Shown: one piece after another, positions 7,045 through 14,019 of the stretch
Position numbering within the stretch: the first letter of the stretch is position 1
Layout of the letters: each line of letters begins with the position of its first letter
NCBI GenBank assembly: GCA_050304175.1
Contig: JBNLDE010000141.1
Coordinates: 1-26,614, forward strand
DNA length: 26,614 bases
Direction of reading: 5' to 3'
Source: JAIOIW01 sp050304175
GTDB lineage: Bacteria; Pseudomonadota; Alphaproteobacteria; Rhizobiales; Rhizobiaceae
Program-made: the position numbers and the translations under genes
The notes under the pieces: model-generated
What the model was told of the DNA's origin: nothing
Databases searched by the model: none
What the model saw: only the letters and a program-made list of their open reading frames with translations

Positions 7045-7060
7045 CAACCGCTGGTTTTTT
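7045..7060 (+). terminator. Possible weak terminator after cimA
   Basis: A short stem AACC-GCT-GGTT followed by a T-run (7055-7060) lies about 50 nt after the cimA stop. The stem is only 4 bp, so this is a weak candidate. No better hairpin was seen in the 122-nt gap before the rarD-like gene. Confidence 0.25.
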
Positions 7061-7118
7061 CGGGTGGTGAATTCGTCTTTGCTCGTGCCATAAGGTCTGC
7101 CTAACCGGATCCCTCCCC

Positions 7119-8057
7119 ATGGCCCAACATGCGAACGAAGATCACGACACGCTGCCCGGCTTTCTGTTCGCGCTGGCTGCCTACCTCATATGGGGCTTCC
7201 TGCCCTTCTACATGAAGGCGCTGGCGCATGTGCCGGCTCATGAGGTGGTCGCCCACCGCGTGCTGTGGTCGGTCCCGGTCGCAGGCGTGATCCTGGTCGC
7301 CATCGGCCGCACGCGTGAACTTGCGACGGCGTTGCGCACGCCTTCAATGCTGCGCATGGCGATGCTCACTGCTGCGCTAGTCTCGATCAACTGGGGCATC
7401 TATGTCTGGGCGATCGGCGCGGGCAGGGCGCTGGAAACCGCGCTCGGTTACTACATCAACCCGCTATTCTCGATCTTCCTGGCTTCGGTGCTTCTCAAGG
7501 AGCACCTGACGCGCACGCAATGGGCGGCGATCGCGCTGGCGGTCATCGCTGTCGTGATCCTGACCGTGGAAAGCGGCGGGCTGCCATGGGTGTCGCTGGC
7601 GCTGACCTTTTCGTGGGGCTTCTACGCCTTTTTCCGCAAGACGCTGCCGATTGGCCCCAACCAGGGTTTCATGCTGGAGGTCCTGTTGCTGTCGCCTTTC
7701 GCGCTCGGCTGGGCGGTCTGGCTGCAACTCACCGGACAGGGCCATTTGGCCACCACCGGCTGGGCCGACACGCTGCTGCTGATGGGCACGGGCCTCGTCA
7801 CCGCGATCCCTCTGATGACCTATGCCAACGGGGCCAAGCTGCTTCGGCTCTCGACCATCGGCATCATGCAGTACATCGCGCCGACTATGATCTTCATCAT
7901 CGCGGTGTTCTTCTTCCACGAGCCGTTCAGCACCGGCCGCCTCGTCGCCTTCGGCTTCATCTGGTCGGCTCTTGTCGTCTATTCGTGGTCGATCCTGACG
8001 GAATCGCGGCGCGCCCGCGCCCAGTTGCCGAATGTGGAGCCCGGCACCAAGACCTAG
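7119..8057 (+). CDS. rarD: RarD-type EamA-family permease (DMT superfamily)
   Basis: A 312-residue inner-membrane protein of the drug/metabolite transporter superfamily with about ten hydrophobic segments. It carries RarD-subfamily hallmarks: 'AAYLIWGFLPFYMKAL' in the first helix, 'EVVAHRVLWSVP' after it, 'INWGIYVWAI' in the middle, 'LGYYINPLFSIFLA', and near the end 'LSTIGIMQYIAPTMIF'. RarD was named from a chloramphenicol-sensitivity context, but its substrate is unsettled. A short polar N-terminus (about 12 residues) precedes the first helix. The ATG has no clear ribosome-binding sequence. The gene converges on the LOG-family gene with only 9 nt between stops, leaving no room for separate terminators. 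Confidence 0.9.
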   Translation: MAQHANEDHDTLPGFLFALAAYLIWGFLPFYMKALAHVPAHEVVAHRVLWSVPVAGVILVAIGRTRELATALRTPSMLRMAMLTAALVSINWGIYVWAIGAGRALETALGYYINPLFSIFLASVLLKEHLTRTQWAAIALAVIAVVILTVESGGLPWVSLALTFSWGFYAFFRKTLPIGPNQGFMLEVLLLSPFALGWAVWLQLTGQGHLATTGWADTLLLMGTGLVTAIPLMTYANGAKLLRLSTIGIMQYIAPTMIFIIAVFFFHEPFSTGRLVAFGFIWSALVVYSWSILTESRRARAQLPNVEPGTKT

Positions 8058-8066
8058 GGCCGGCGT

Positions 8067-8666
8067 TCACATCCGCTCGATGGCCGCCGTCGTTCCGGCG
8101 CGCGATGGCGCGGCCGCGCTGACGATGGCCGGTACGATCTCCTCGACCGTATCGATCAACAGCGGTTTGACGTTGTTGGCCGTGTGAATGAAGCCCTCGG
8201 CCTTCATGTGGTCGAGCAGGCCGAACATCGGCGTCCAGAACCCCTCGATATTGCCGAACACCATCGGCTTGACGTGATGGCCGAGCTGCGCCCAGGTCAT
8301 CATCTCGACGATCTCCTCCAGCGTTCCGATGCCGCCGGGCAAGGCGACGAAGGCGTCGGAACGCTCGAACATGGCATGTTTGCGCTCGTGCATGTCCTGC
8401 GTGACGATCAGTTCGTCGAGCGAGTCGCCATTGTCGGGCGCTTCCTTGTCGATCAGGAACTGTGGAATGATGCCTGTCACCTTGCCGCCCGCGTCCAGCG
8501 TGCCGCGCGACACGGCGCCCATGATGCCGCGCGTCCCGCCGCCATAGACAAGGCGCAGTCCGGCGTCGGCGATCGCGCGGCCCAACCGGTACCCCGCATC
8601 GAGATAGGCTTCGTTTTGACCCGGCGAGGAGCCGCAATAGACACAGATTGATTTGATGTTTTCCAT
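8067..8666 (-). CDS. LOG-family protein (cytokinin riboside 5'-monophosphate phosphoribohydrolase type)
   Basis: A 199-residue Rossmann-like protein of the LOG/TIGR00730 group. The defining P-G-G-x-G-T-x-x-E motif is at 110-118 (PGGIGTLEE), and the upstream R-K pair of the active site is at 95-96 ('MHERKHAMF'). It opens with 'ICVYCGSSPG' and has 'YGGGTRGIMGAV' at 41-52. Characterised members hydrolyse nucleoside 5'-monophosphates (AMP or cytokinin ribotides) to free base and ribose 5-phosphate. Whether this one makes cytokinin or salvages nucleotides is unknown, and plant association should not be assumed from it. It is transcribed away from the LysM gene, sharing a 117-nt divergent intergenic region. 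Confidence 0.92.
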   Translation of the reverse strand: MENIKSICVYCGSSPGQNEAYLDAGYRLGRAIADAGLRLVYGGGTRGIMGAVSRGTLDAGGKVTGIIPQFLIDKEAPDNGDSLDELIVTQDMHERKHAMFERSDAFVALPGGIGTLEEIVEMMTWAQLGHHVKPMVFGNIEGFWTPMFGLLDHMKAEGFIHTANNVKPLLIDTVEEIVPAIVSAAAPSRAGTTAAIERM

Positions 8667-8729
8667 GAGCGCTATTTGCCTACCTTGCCGGTGCCGGTCA
8701 AGGCCGTAGCCGGCTTCCTTGTTTGCAGC

Positions 8730-8767
8730 GCAAAATGGCGCTAAAAGGCGCGAAACACCGTTTTGCG
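8730..8767. repeat. Inverted repeat in the LOG/LysM divergent promoter region
   Basis: CGCAAAA at 8730-8736 is matched by TTTTGCG at 8761-8767. The interior contains two GGCGC copies separated by TAAAA. The right arm ends 16 nt before the LysM-gene ATG, so the structure could lie in the 5' leader of that message or be an operator. No binding protein can be named. Confidence 0.3.
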
Positions 8768-8783
8768 GGGCAAAGGCAAACTT

Positions 8784-10493
8784 ATGAATCCTCTCAGGAT
8801 AATACTGCTCGCCGGGGCAGGCGTGATCGTCGGCGTCGGCGTGGTTCTCGGTGTGACGGGAACCAACCCGTTCGACCTGTTGCGTCCACCGGCAAAGGAG
8901 GCGTCGGTAACCCCGCAGGCTGGCACGCCTTCGACCGATAGCAGGTCTTCGCGTCTGACCAAGGAGCCCAAAGCGGCGCCCGCCGCCGAGGTGGTTCCGC
9001 CGGCGTTCTCCGTCGTGCGCGTCGAGCCCGACGGATCGCTCGTCGTCGCCGGCACCGCGGCTTCGCAGGCGGTTGTCGACCTGATGACCGGAACGCGCTC
9101 GCTCGGCAATGCGAAGGCGGGAGCGAACGGCGATTTCGCCATCGTCCTAGATGAACCGCTGAAGCCTGGCGACTACCAGCTCGTGCTGCGCGCCACCGCA
9201 CCGGACGGAACCGTCGCGGCTTCGCCCGAGACCGCTGTCGTTTCGGTCCCTGACACCGCCGACGGCCAGGTCCTGGCGCTGGTCGAGAAACCCGGCGAGC
9301 CGAGCCGTCTGATCACCAAGCCGGAGCCCGCGCCGGCCTCCAAGCCCGTGGCGGAAACCGCATCCGAGCCAGCCGCGTCCGGCAGCGAGCAGGCGGCCGA
9401 CGCTGCGGCCGCAAAGCCGGAACCGACGGCCAAGGCCGAGGAAATGCCCGTTGCCGGGGCGGACGGCGAAATGGCGAAAGAAGAATCGAAGGCTGAAATG
9501 GCGGAAAAGCCGGCGGAACCCGAGGCCGGGGAAATAGCCGCCGGCAAGCCTGCGGAGGCCGCGTCCACCGAAACCGCCACCGGTACCGAACCGGCGAAAC
9601 CGGCCGCCCAAACCGAAGACAAGGTGGCGATGGCGAAGCCCGAAACCGCAGGCGAAAAGCCAGCTGACGCCAAACCGGCCGCGGCGGCAAAACCGAACGT
9701 TCGCGTCGAGGCCGTCGAGATCGAGGGCCGGTCTGTCTTCGTCGCCGGGCAGGGTACGCCCGGAATGCGCGTGCGGGTCTACGCCAACGAGATCCTTCTC
9801 GGGATCGCCGATGTGAGCCCGGCCGGGCGGTTCCTCGTCGAGACCGAACGCGACCTTCCGGTCGGTGACTACATCATTCGCGCCGACATGCTCGAAGTCA
9901 CCGGAACCGATGTGATCGCGCGGGCGGCCGTTCCGTTCGAACGCCAGGCCGGGGAGTCGATCGCCGCCGTGGCGCCGAATGCTTCCGAAACCGCGCCGCA
10001 AGCCGAACAAGGGGCCGCCGAGCCCGCTTCATCGGGGCCCGCAACGGCGGAGGCCGGTGGCGCGCCCACGCCGAAATCCGAACCGGCGCGCGAGTCGGCT
10101 TCCGAAATGAAGGCCGGAGCCGAGGCGCCGGCATCGCAGCCCGCCGCTACCAGTGAACCGACGGCGACTGGCGAGGAGGCGGAGCAGAAATCCGCGATGG
10201 CGCAGCCGAAATCCGCGAGCGGCCCGGAAGCCGTTGTGGCGCCGAAGCTGGAAGCGACCGGCGGCTCGGTGATCATCCGCCGCGGTGACACGTTGTGGCA
10301 GATCTCGCGGCGCGTCTATGGCCGCGGCATCCGCTACTCAACCATCTACCTCGCCAACCAGGAGCAGATCGCTGATCCCGACCGGATCTGGCCCGGCCAG
10401 ATATTCCAGGTTCCCGGCGAAACGGAGGAAGGCGAGACGGCGGACATGTCGACCGTCAAGTCGCTCGGGGATAACGACGCGCCGAAAAACTGA
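8784..10493 (+). CDS. Membrane-anchored LysM protein with two beta-sandwich-like domains
   Basis: A 569-residue protein. The start is ATG 8784, with AAAGG about 8 nt upstream; an in-frame TTG lies 21 nt earlier. Order of parts: a hydrophobic anchor at ~5-24, then an Ig-like/CarboxypepD_reg-like module at ~73-156 ('EPDGSLVVAGTA...GDYQLVLRA'). A long Ala/Glu/Pro/Lys-rich linker (~160-300) is followed by a second similar module at ~304-392 ('EGRSVFVAGQG...GDYIIRADM'). A second Ala/Ser/Glu-rich linker (~395-490) leads to a C-terminal LysM at ~495-545 ('IIRRGDTLWQISRRVYG' ending 'PDRIWPGQIFQVP'). The LysM should bind peptidoglycan in the periplasm, while the linkers would let it span from inner membrane to wall. 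No enzyme domain is present, so a structural or recruiting role is likely. The gene stands alone, followed by a possible terminator. Confidence 0.85.
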   Translation: MNPLRIILLAGAGVIVGVGVVLGVTGTNPFDLLRPPAKEASVTPQAGTPSTDSRSSRLTKEPKAAPAAEVVPPAFSVVRVEPDGSLVVAGTAASQAVVDLMTGTRSLGNAKAGANGDFAIVLDEPLKPGDYQLVLRATAPDGTVAASPETAVVSVPDTADGQVLALVEKPGEPSRLITKPEPAPASKPVAETASEPAASGSEQAADAAAAKPEPTAKAEEMPVAGADGEMAKEESKAEMAEKPAEPEAGEIAAGKPAEAASTETATGTEPAKPAAQTEDKVAMAKPETAGEKPADAKPAAAAKPNVRVEAVEIEGRSVFVAGQGTPGMRVRVYANEILLGIADVSPAGRFLVETERDLPVGDYIIRADMLEVTGTDVIARAAVPFERQAGESIAAVAPNASETAPQAEQGAAEPASSGPATAEAGGAPTPKSEPARESASEMKAGAEAPASQPAATSEPTATGEEAEQKSAMAQPKSASGPEAVVAPKLEATGGSVIIRRGDTLWQISRRVYGRGIRYSTIYLANQEQIADPDRIWPGQIFQVPGETEEGETADMSTVKSLGDNDAPKN

Positions 10494-10513
10494 CGGGGAG
10501 AAATTCCGTTTTT
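10493..10513 (+). terminator. Probable intrinsic terminator of the LysM gene
   Basis: Immediately at the stop codon, ACGG(G)GA at 10493-10499 pairs with TTCCGT at 10504-10509 around a GAAA loop, followed by T residues to 10513. It is a short stem with one bulged G, but it has both a stable tetraloop and a T-tract, so it is more convincing than most in this window. Confidence 0.45.
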
Positions 10514-10526
10514 CCGCAGGGCGGAC

Positions 10527-10555
10527 TTGAAAAGGGGTTATTCATCGTATATCGA
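10527..10555 (+). promoter_or_regulatory. Putative core promoter of the arsR-atm1 operon
   Basis: TTGAAA at 10527-10532 and TATCGA at 10550-10555 are spaced by 17 nt. If used, transcription would begin at about 10562, almost at the ATG of the ArsR gene (10565). It lies within the 15-bp inverted repeat, as expected for a repressor site. Confidence 0.35.
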
Positions 10556-10576
10556 CGATAAACGATGAATAACCCC
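10534..10576. promoter_or_regulatory. Perfect 15-bp inverted repeat, likely ArsR operator
   Basis: GGGGTTATTCATCGT (10534-10548) is exactly mirrored by ACGATGAATAACCCC (10562-10576), with a 13-nt spacer. The spacer holds a smaller palindrome, TATCG-A-CGATA (10550-10560). The site covers the region just after the putative -35, the -10, and the first four codons of the downstream ArsR gene. ArsR/SmtB dimers bind such repeats and fall off when metal binds, so autorepression of the arsR-atm1 operon is the natural reading. This is inferred, not shown. Confidence 0.7.
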
Positions 10577-10879
10577 GCAGACACCACCGGATCGGTCGAT
10601 CGGATGACCGCGCGCTTCGCCGCGCTTGCCCATCCCGCACGTATCGGCATCCTGCGGCGCCTCGCCTGTTGCGACGACTGTTGTTGCAAGGACGTGGTGG
10701 CGGCCATGGATCTTGCCCAGTCGACGGTTTCGCAACACCTCAAGGTGCTCGTCGAGGCGGGACTGGTGCACTACGAGGCACATAGCAAGCAATCACGCTA
10801 CTCGATCGACCGTAAGGCGCTGGAATCGGTCCGCTCCGATTTCGACGCGCTTGTCGCGATCTGCGGCGGCACGACCTGA
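10565..10879 (+). CDS. ArsR/SmtB-family metalloregulatory repressor with a five-cysteine cluster
   Basis: A 104-residue winged-helix repressor. It shows 'ALAHPARIGILRRLA' (helices 1-2), 'VVAAMDLAQSTVSQHLKVLVEAGLV' (recognition helix, 'STVSQHL') and the wing 'YEAHSKQSRYSID'. Where classic ArsR/CadC proteins have the E-L-C-V-C-D-L metal motif, this one has C35-C36-D-D-C39-C40-C41-K-D, plus one more cysteine near the end (C100). That points to a thiol-rich sensor site for a soft metal or metalloid. The ATG at 10565 is inside the operator palindrome and has no ribosome-binding sequence. A second in-frame ATG at 10604 also lacks a good one but would keep the whole fold. A leaderless message is possible. 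It lies 26 nt upstream of the Atm1-type exporter and very likely controls it. Confidence 0.88.
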   Translation: MNNPADTTGSVDRMTARFAALAHPARIGILRRLACCDDCCCKDVVAAMDLAQSTVSQHLKVLVEAGLVHYEAHSKQSRYSIDRKALESVRSDFDALVAICGGTT

Positions 10880-10905
10880 CGTTTCCGTTCCCGAAGGACA
10901 GCATT

Positions 10906-12864
10906 TTGGCAAAAACCGTTTCATCCGATTCCGGATCCACCGTTCACACGATCAGGAACCTGTGGCCCTACATGTGGCCGGCCGGCCGGCCGGACCTGAA
11001 GATGCGCGTGGTCTGGGCGACGGTCTTCCTGGTCATCGCCAAGATGGTCCTGATCCTTGTCCCCTACTTCTTCAAATGGGCGACGAATGGGCTCAACGAC
11101 AAGCCGGATGGCCTGCCGGCTTTCTTTCCCGCCTTTCTTCTGGTGCCGATTGCCCTCGTCGTCGCCTACAATGTCGCCCGCATCGGCCAGCAGGGCTTCA
11201 ACCAGTTGCGCGATGCGCTGTTTGCCCGCGTGGGCCAGCATGCCGTGCGCCAGCTTGCCTACAAGACGTTCGTCCATATGCATGAGCTGTCGCTGCGCTT
11301 CCACCTCGAGCGACGCACCGGCGGCCTGTCGCGCATCATCGAGCGCGGCACTAAGGGCATCGAGACAATCGTCCGCTTCACCATTCTGAATACCGCGCCG
11401 ACGGTGATCGAGTTCGCCCTGGTCGCGGTCATTTTCGCCGTCACCTACGGCGTCTGGTACCTGGCGGTTATTGCGGCCACCGTATGGCTCTACACCTGGT
11501 TCACGGTGCGTGCGAGCGACTGGCGCATCCAGATCCGCCGCGAGATGAACAATTCCGACACGGAGGCCAACACCAAGGCGGTCGACTCGCTGCTCAATTT
11601 CGAGACGGTCAAATATTTCAACAACGAGGAAATGGAAGCCGAGCGCTTCGACCGCTCGATGGCGCGCTATGAAAAGGCGGCCACCCAGACATGGACGTCG
11701 CTCGGCTGGCTCAATTTCGGCCAAGCGGTCATTTTCGGCATCGGCATGTCGGCGGTCATGGTCATGTCGGCGCTCGAGGTACAGGCCGGAACCCAGAGCC
11801 TCGGCGATTTTGTCTTCATCAACACCATGCTGATCCAGCTTTCCGTGCCGCTCAATTTTATCGGTTTTATCTATCGCGAGATCCGTCAGGCGCTGACCGA
11901 CATCGAACAGATGTTCGATCTTCTCGACGTCAGGCCCGAGGTGGTCGACAGGTCTGGCGCCGCGTCGCTTGTCGTTTCCGAGGGAACGATCCGCTTCGAC
12001 GACGTGCACTTTGCCTATGACGAGAACCGCAAGATCCTCAAGGGCGTGAGCTTCGAGGTTCCGGCCGGCAAGACCGTGGCGATCGTCGGCCCGTCGGGCG
12101 CGGGCAAGTCGACCATTTCGCGCCTACTGTACCGCTTCTACGACATTGGCTCGGGCGCCATCACCATCGACGGTCAGGATGTCCGCAGCGTGACGCAGAA
12201 GAGCCTGCGCGCGGCCATCGGCATGGTCCCGCAGGACACTGTCCTATTCAACGACACCATCGCCTACAATATCCGTTACGGCCGCGTCGACGCGTCGCTC
12301 GACGACATCAGGCGCGCCGCCGACCTGGCGCAGATTTCCGGCTTCATCGAAAAGCTGCCCGACGGCTTCAAGACGATGGTCGGCGAACGCGGGCTGAAAC
12401 TGTCCGGCGGCGAGAAACAGCGCGTGGCGATTGCCCGCACCATTCTCAAGGCGCCTCCGCTGCTGATCCTCGACGAAGCGACCTCGGCGCTCGATACCCA
12501 TACCGAGCAGGAAATCCAGGCAGCGCTCGATCTCGTCTCGCGCGGCCGCACCACGCTGGTGATCGCGCACCGCCTGTCGACCGTGATTTCCGCTGACCAG
12601 ATCATCGTGTTGCAGGACGGCCGGATCGAGGAGAAGGGGACGCACCGCGAACTGCTTGCTCACAAGGGCCTCTACGCCGCGATGTGGGACCGCCAGCGCG
12701 AAGCGACCGAGGCCGAGGAGCGCCTGCGCCTCGCCCGCCAGGAAGACGAACTGGGCGTGATCGTGCGCCGCAAGCAGCCAGAAGTGGTCAGCGTGGATGA
12801 CGAAAACGACCCGGGCAATCCGCAAACGACCATTGCGCGCAGGGGGTTCACCAGCGGGAGCTGA
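10906..12864 (+). CDS. Atm1/HMT1-type ABC exporter (fused permease-ATPase)
   Basis: A 652-residue half-transporter with a six-helix membrane domain followed by an ATPase. It has the Atm1-group block 'NFETVKYFNNEEMEAERFD' and the NBD motifs Walker A G395-T403 (GPSGAGKST), signature L499-Q505 (LSGGEKQ), Walker B 519-525 (LLILDEA) and the switch His555. Bacterial Atm1-type proteins such as the Novosphingobium one export glutathione-linked metal or thiol compounds and confer heavy-metal tolerance. The mitochondrial relatives export a sulfur compound for Fe-S assembly. The start is TTG at 10906, supported by AAGGA at 10894-10898 with 7-nt spacing; no in-frame ATG lies nearby. It follows the ArsR gene by 26 nt, which supports a metal-efflux role. 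Substrate is not certain. Confidence 0.92.
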   Translation: MAKTVSSDSGSTVHTIRNLWPYMWPAGRPDLKMRVVWATVFLVIAKMVLILVPYFFKWATNGLNDKPDGLPAFFPAFLLVPIALVVAYNVARIGQQGFNQLRDALFARVGQHAVRQLAYKTFVHMHELSLRFHLERRTGGLSRIIERGTKGIETIVRFTILNTAPTVIEFALVAVIFAVTYGVWYLAVIAATVWLYTWFTVRASDWRIQIRREMNNSDTEANTKAVDSLLNFETVKYFNNEEMEAERFDRSMARYEKAATQTWTSLGWLNFGQAVIFGIGMSAVMVMSALEVQAGTQSLGDFVFINTMLIQLSVPLNFIGFIYREIRQALTDIEQMFDLLDVRPEVVDRSGAASLVVSEGTIRFDDVHFAYDENRKILKGVSFEVPAGKTVAIVGPSGAGKSTISRLLYRFYDIGSGAITIDGQDVRSVTQKSLRAAIGMVPQDTVLFNDTIAYNIRYGRVDASLDDIRRAADLAQISGFIEKLPDGFKTMVGERGLKLSGGEKQRVAIARTILKAPPLLILDEATSALDTHTEQEIQAALDLVSRGRTTLVIAHRLSTVISADQIIVLQDGRIEEKGTHRELLAHKGLYAAMWDRQREATEAEERLRLARQEDELGVIVRRKQPEVVSVDDENDPGNPQTTIARRGFTSGS

Positions 12865-12873
12865 TCGGGCTTT

Positions 12874-12899
12874 CGCCGGAGGGATGGGAATCCCCGGCG
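12874..12899. terminator. Hairpin between convergent atm1-type and fbpC genes
   Basis: CGCCG-(GA)-GGGAT at 12874-12885 pairs with ATCCC-CGGCG at 12890-12899, with a GGGA loop and a 2-nt bulge: 10 base pairs. It sits 9 nt after the exporter stop and 31 nt beyond the end of fbpC on the other strand. No T-tract, so it is either a bidirectional terminator or an mRNA-stabilising end. Confidence 0.45.
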
Positions 12900-12930
12900 G
12901 CATTGCCAAGCGGCATCGCGGCGGCCGGCG

Positions 12931-14016
12931 TTACCGGTTGGATTCTGTCCCGTCGTCGGGAAACACGAAGACGTGGTCGGGATCGACGCGATAGCGCACG
13001 CGGGTGCCAATGTGAGGCAGGAAACGCCCGGTGCGTTGCGCGTGGAAAGCCACCGCGGAACCGCTGTTGCAGCCGATCGTCTGCATGTGGATATGACTGG
13101 CAATACCGAGATAGTGCGATGATGTCACTTCGGCCTGAAAGGCGTCAAGGCCGGCTTCCTCGTCCGTCAATGGCACGACGCCTTCGGGGCGGATGAAGAC
13201 GCAGACCCTTTCGCCATCCGCGCGGCCCTTCGCATCGAAAGTACCGACCGGCGTCTCGACCGCCGCATTGCGGACGGTTTCGCAAAACCGGTTAGCATGC
13301 CCGAAAAGCGACGCCACGAATGCGCTATTCGGATTCATGTAAAGGGTATCGGCGCTGCCGATCTGTTCGATCCGCCCTTCGTTCATGACCACGATCCGGT
13401 CGGCCATGAACATGGCTTCCTCGCCGTCATGAGTGACCATAAGGGTGGTGGCTCCCGCCCCACGGATCAGGTCGGCGGTTTCCTCGCGCATCTCTATGCG
13501 CCTCGCCTTGTCGAGCGCCGAGAACGGCTCGTCGAGCAACAGCAGTTGGGGATGCGGCGCCAGCGCTCGCAGTAAGGCGACGCGTTGTTGTTCGCCGCCC
13601 GACAATGTCCCTGGATAGATGCTGGTCAGATGCGACAAGCCGAAATGGGCAAGCCTGTCCTGCACCCAGTCGATCCGTTTCCTGTCGCCTTTCTTCACCC
13701 CGAAAAGGATGTTCTCCATCACGGTCAGATGGGGAAACAGCGCATAGTCCTGAAACATCATGCCGACATGCCGCTTCTCGGGCGCGATATCCACATGGCT
13801 TGCCGCGTCAGCCGCTATCGTTCCGCCGAGCCTGACGGTGCCATGCTGGAGGCGCTCAAGCCCGGCGGCAAGGCGCAGAAGCGTCGTCTTGCCGCAACCG
13901 GAGGGACCGAGCAGGCAAACGAACTCTCCCTTGCAAATATCGAGGGAGATGCCGCGCAATACGTCCCGGTCGCCGAATGTGTGGGATATGTCCTCGTATT
14001 CGAGCGCGCTGGTCAT
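12931..14016 (-). CDS. fbpC: Ferric-iron ABC importer, ATP-binding subunit
   Basis: A 361-residue ATPase of the FbpC/AfuC/PotA type that powers import of ferric iron at the inner membrane. Motifs: Walker A G37-T45 (GPSGCGKTT), Q-loop Q89 ('MFQDYALFPHLTV'), signature L138-Q144 (LSGGEQQ), Walker B 158-163 (LLLLDE) and the switch His196 ('VTHD'). The C-terminal third (about 240-361) is a TOBE-like regulatory domain. In FbpC relatives this part can bind iron in the dimer interface, and whether it does here is unknown. It is the last gene of the operon, starting only 3 nt after the permease stop. The subunit alone resembles other Mo/Fe/polyamine ATPases. The assignment to iron comes from the binding protein upstream in the operon. 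Confidence 0.88.
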   Translation of the reverse strand: MTSALEYEDISHTFGDRDVLRGISLDICKGEFVCLLGPSGCGKTTLLRLAAGLERLQHGTVRLGGTIAADAASHVDIAPEKRHVGMMFQDYALFPHLTVMENILFGVKKGDRKRIDWVQDRLAHFGLSHLTSIYPGTLSGGEQQRVALLRALAPHPQLLLLDEPFSALDKARRIEMREETADLIRGAGATTLMVTHDGEEAMFMADRIVVMNEGRIEQIGSADTLYMNPNSAFVASLFGHANRFCETVRNAAVETPVGTFDAKGRADGERVCVFIRPEGVVPLTDEEAGLDAFQAEVTSSHYLGIASHIHMQTIGCNSGSAVAFHAQRTGRFLPHIGTRVRYRVDPDHVFVFPDDGTESNR

Positions 14017-14019
14017 GAC

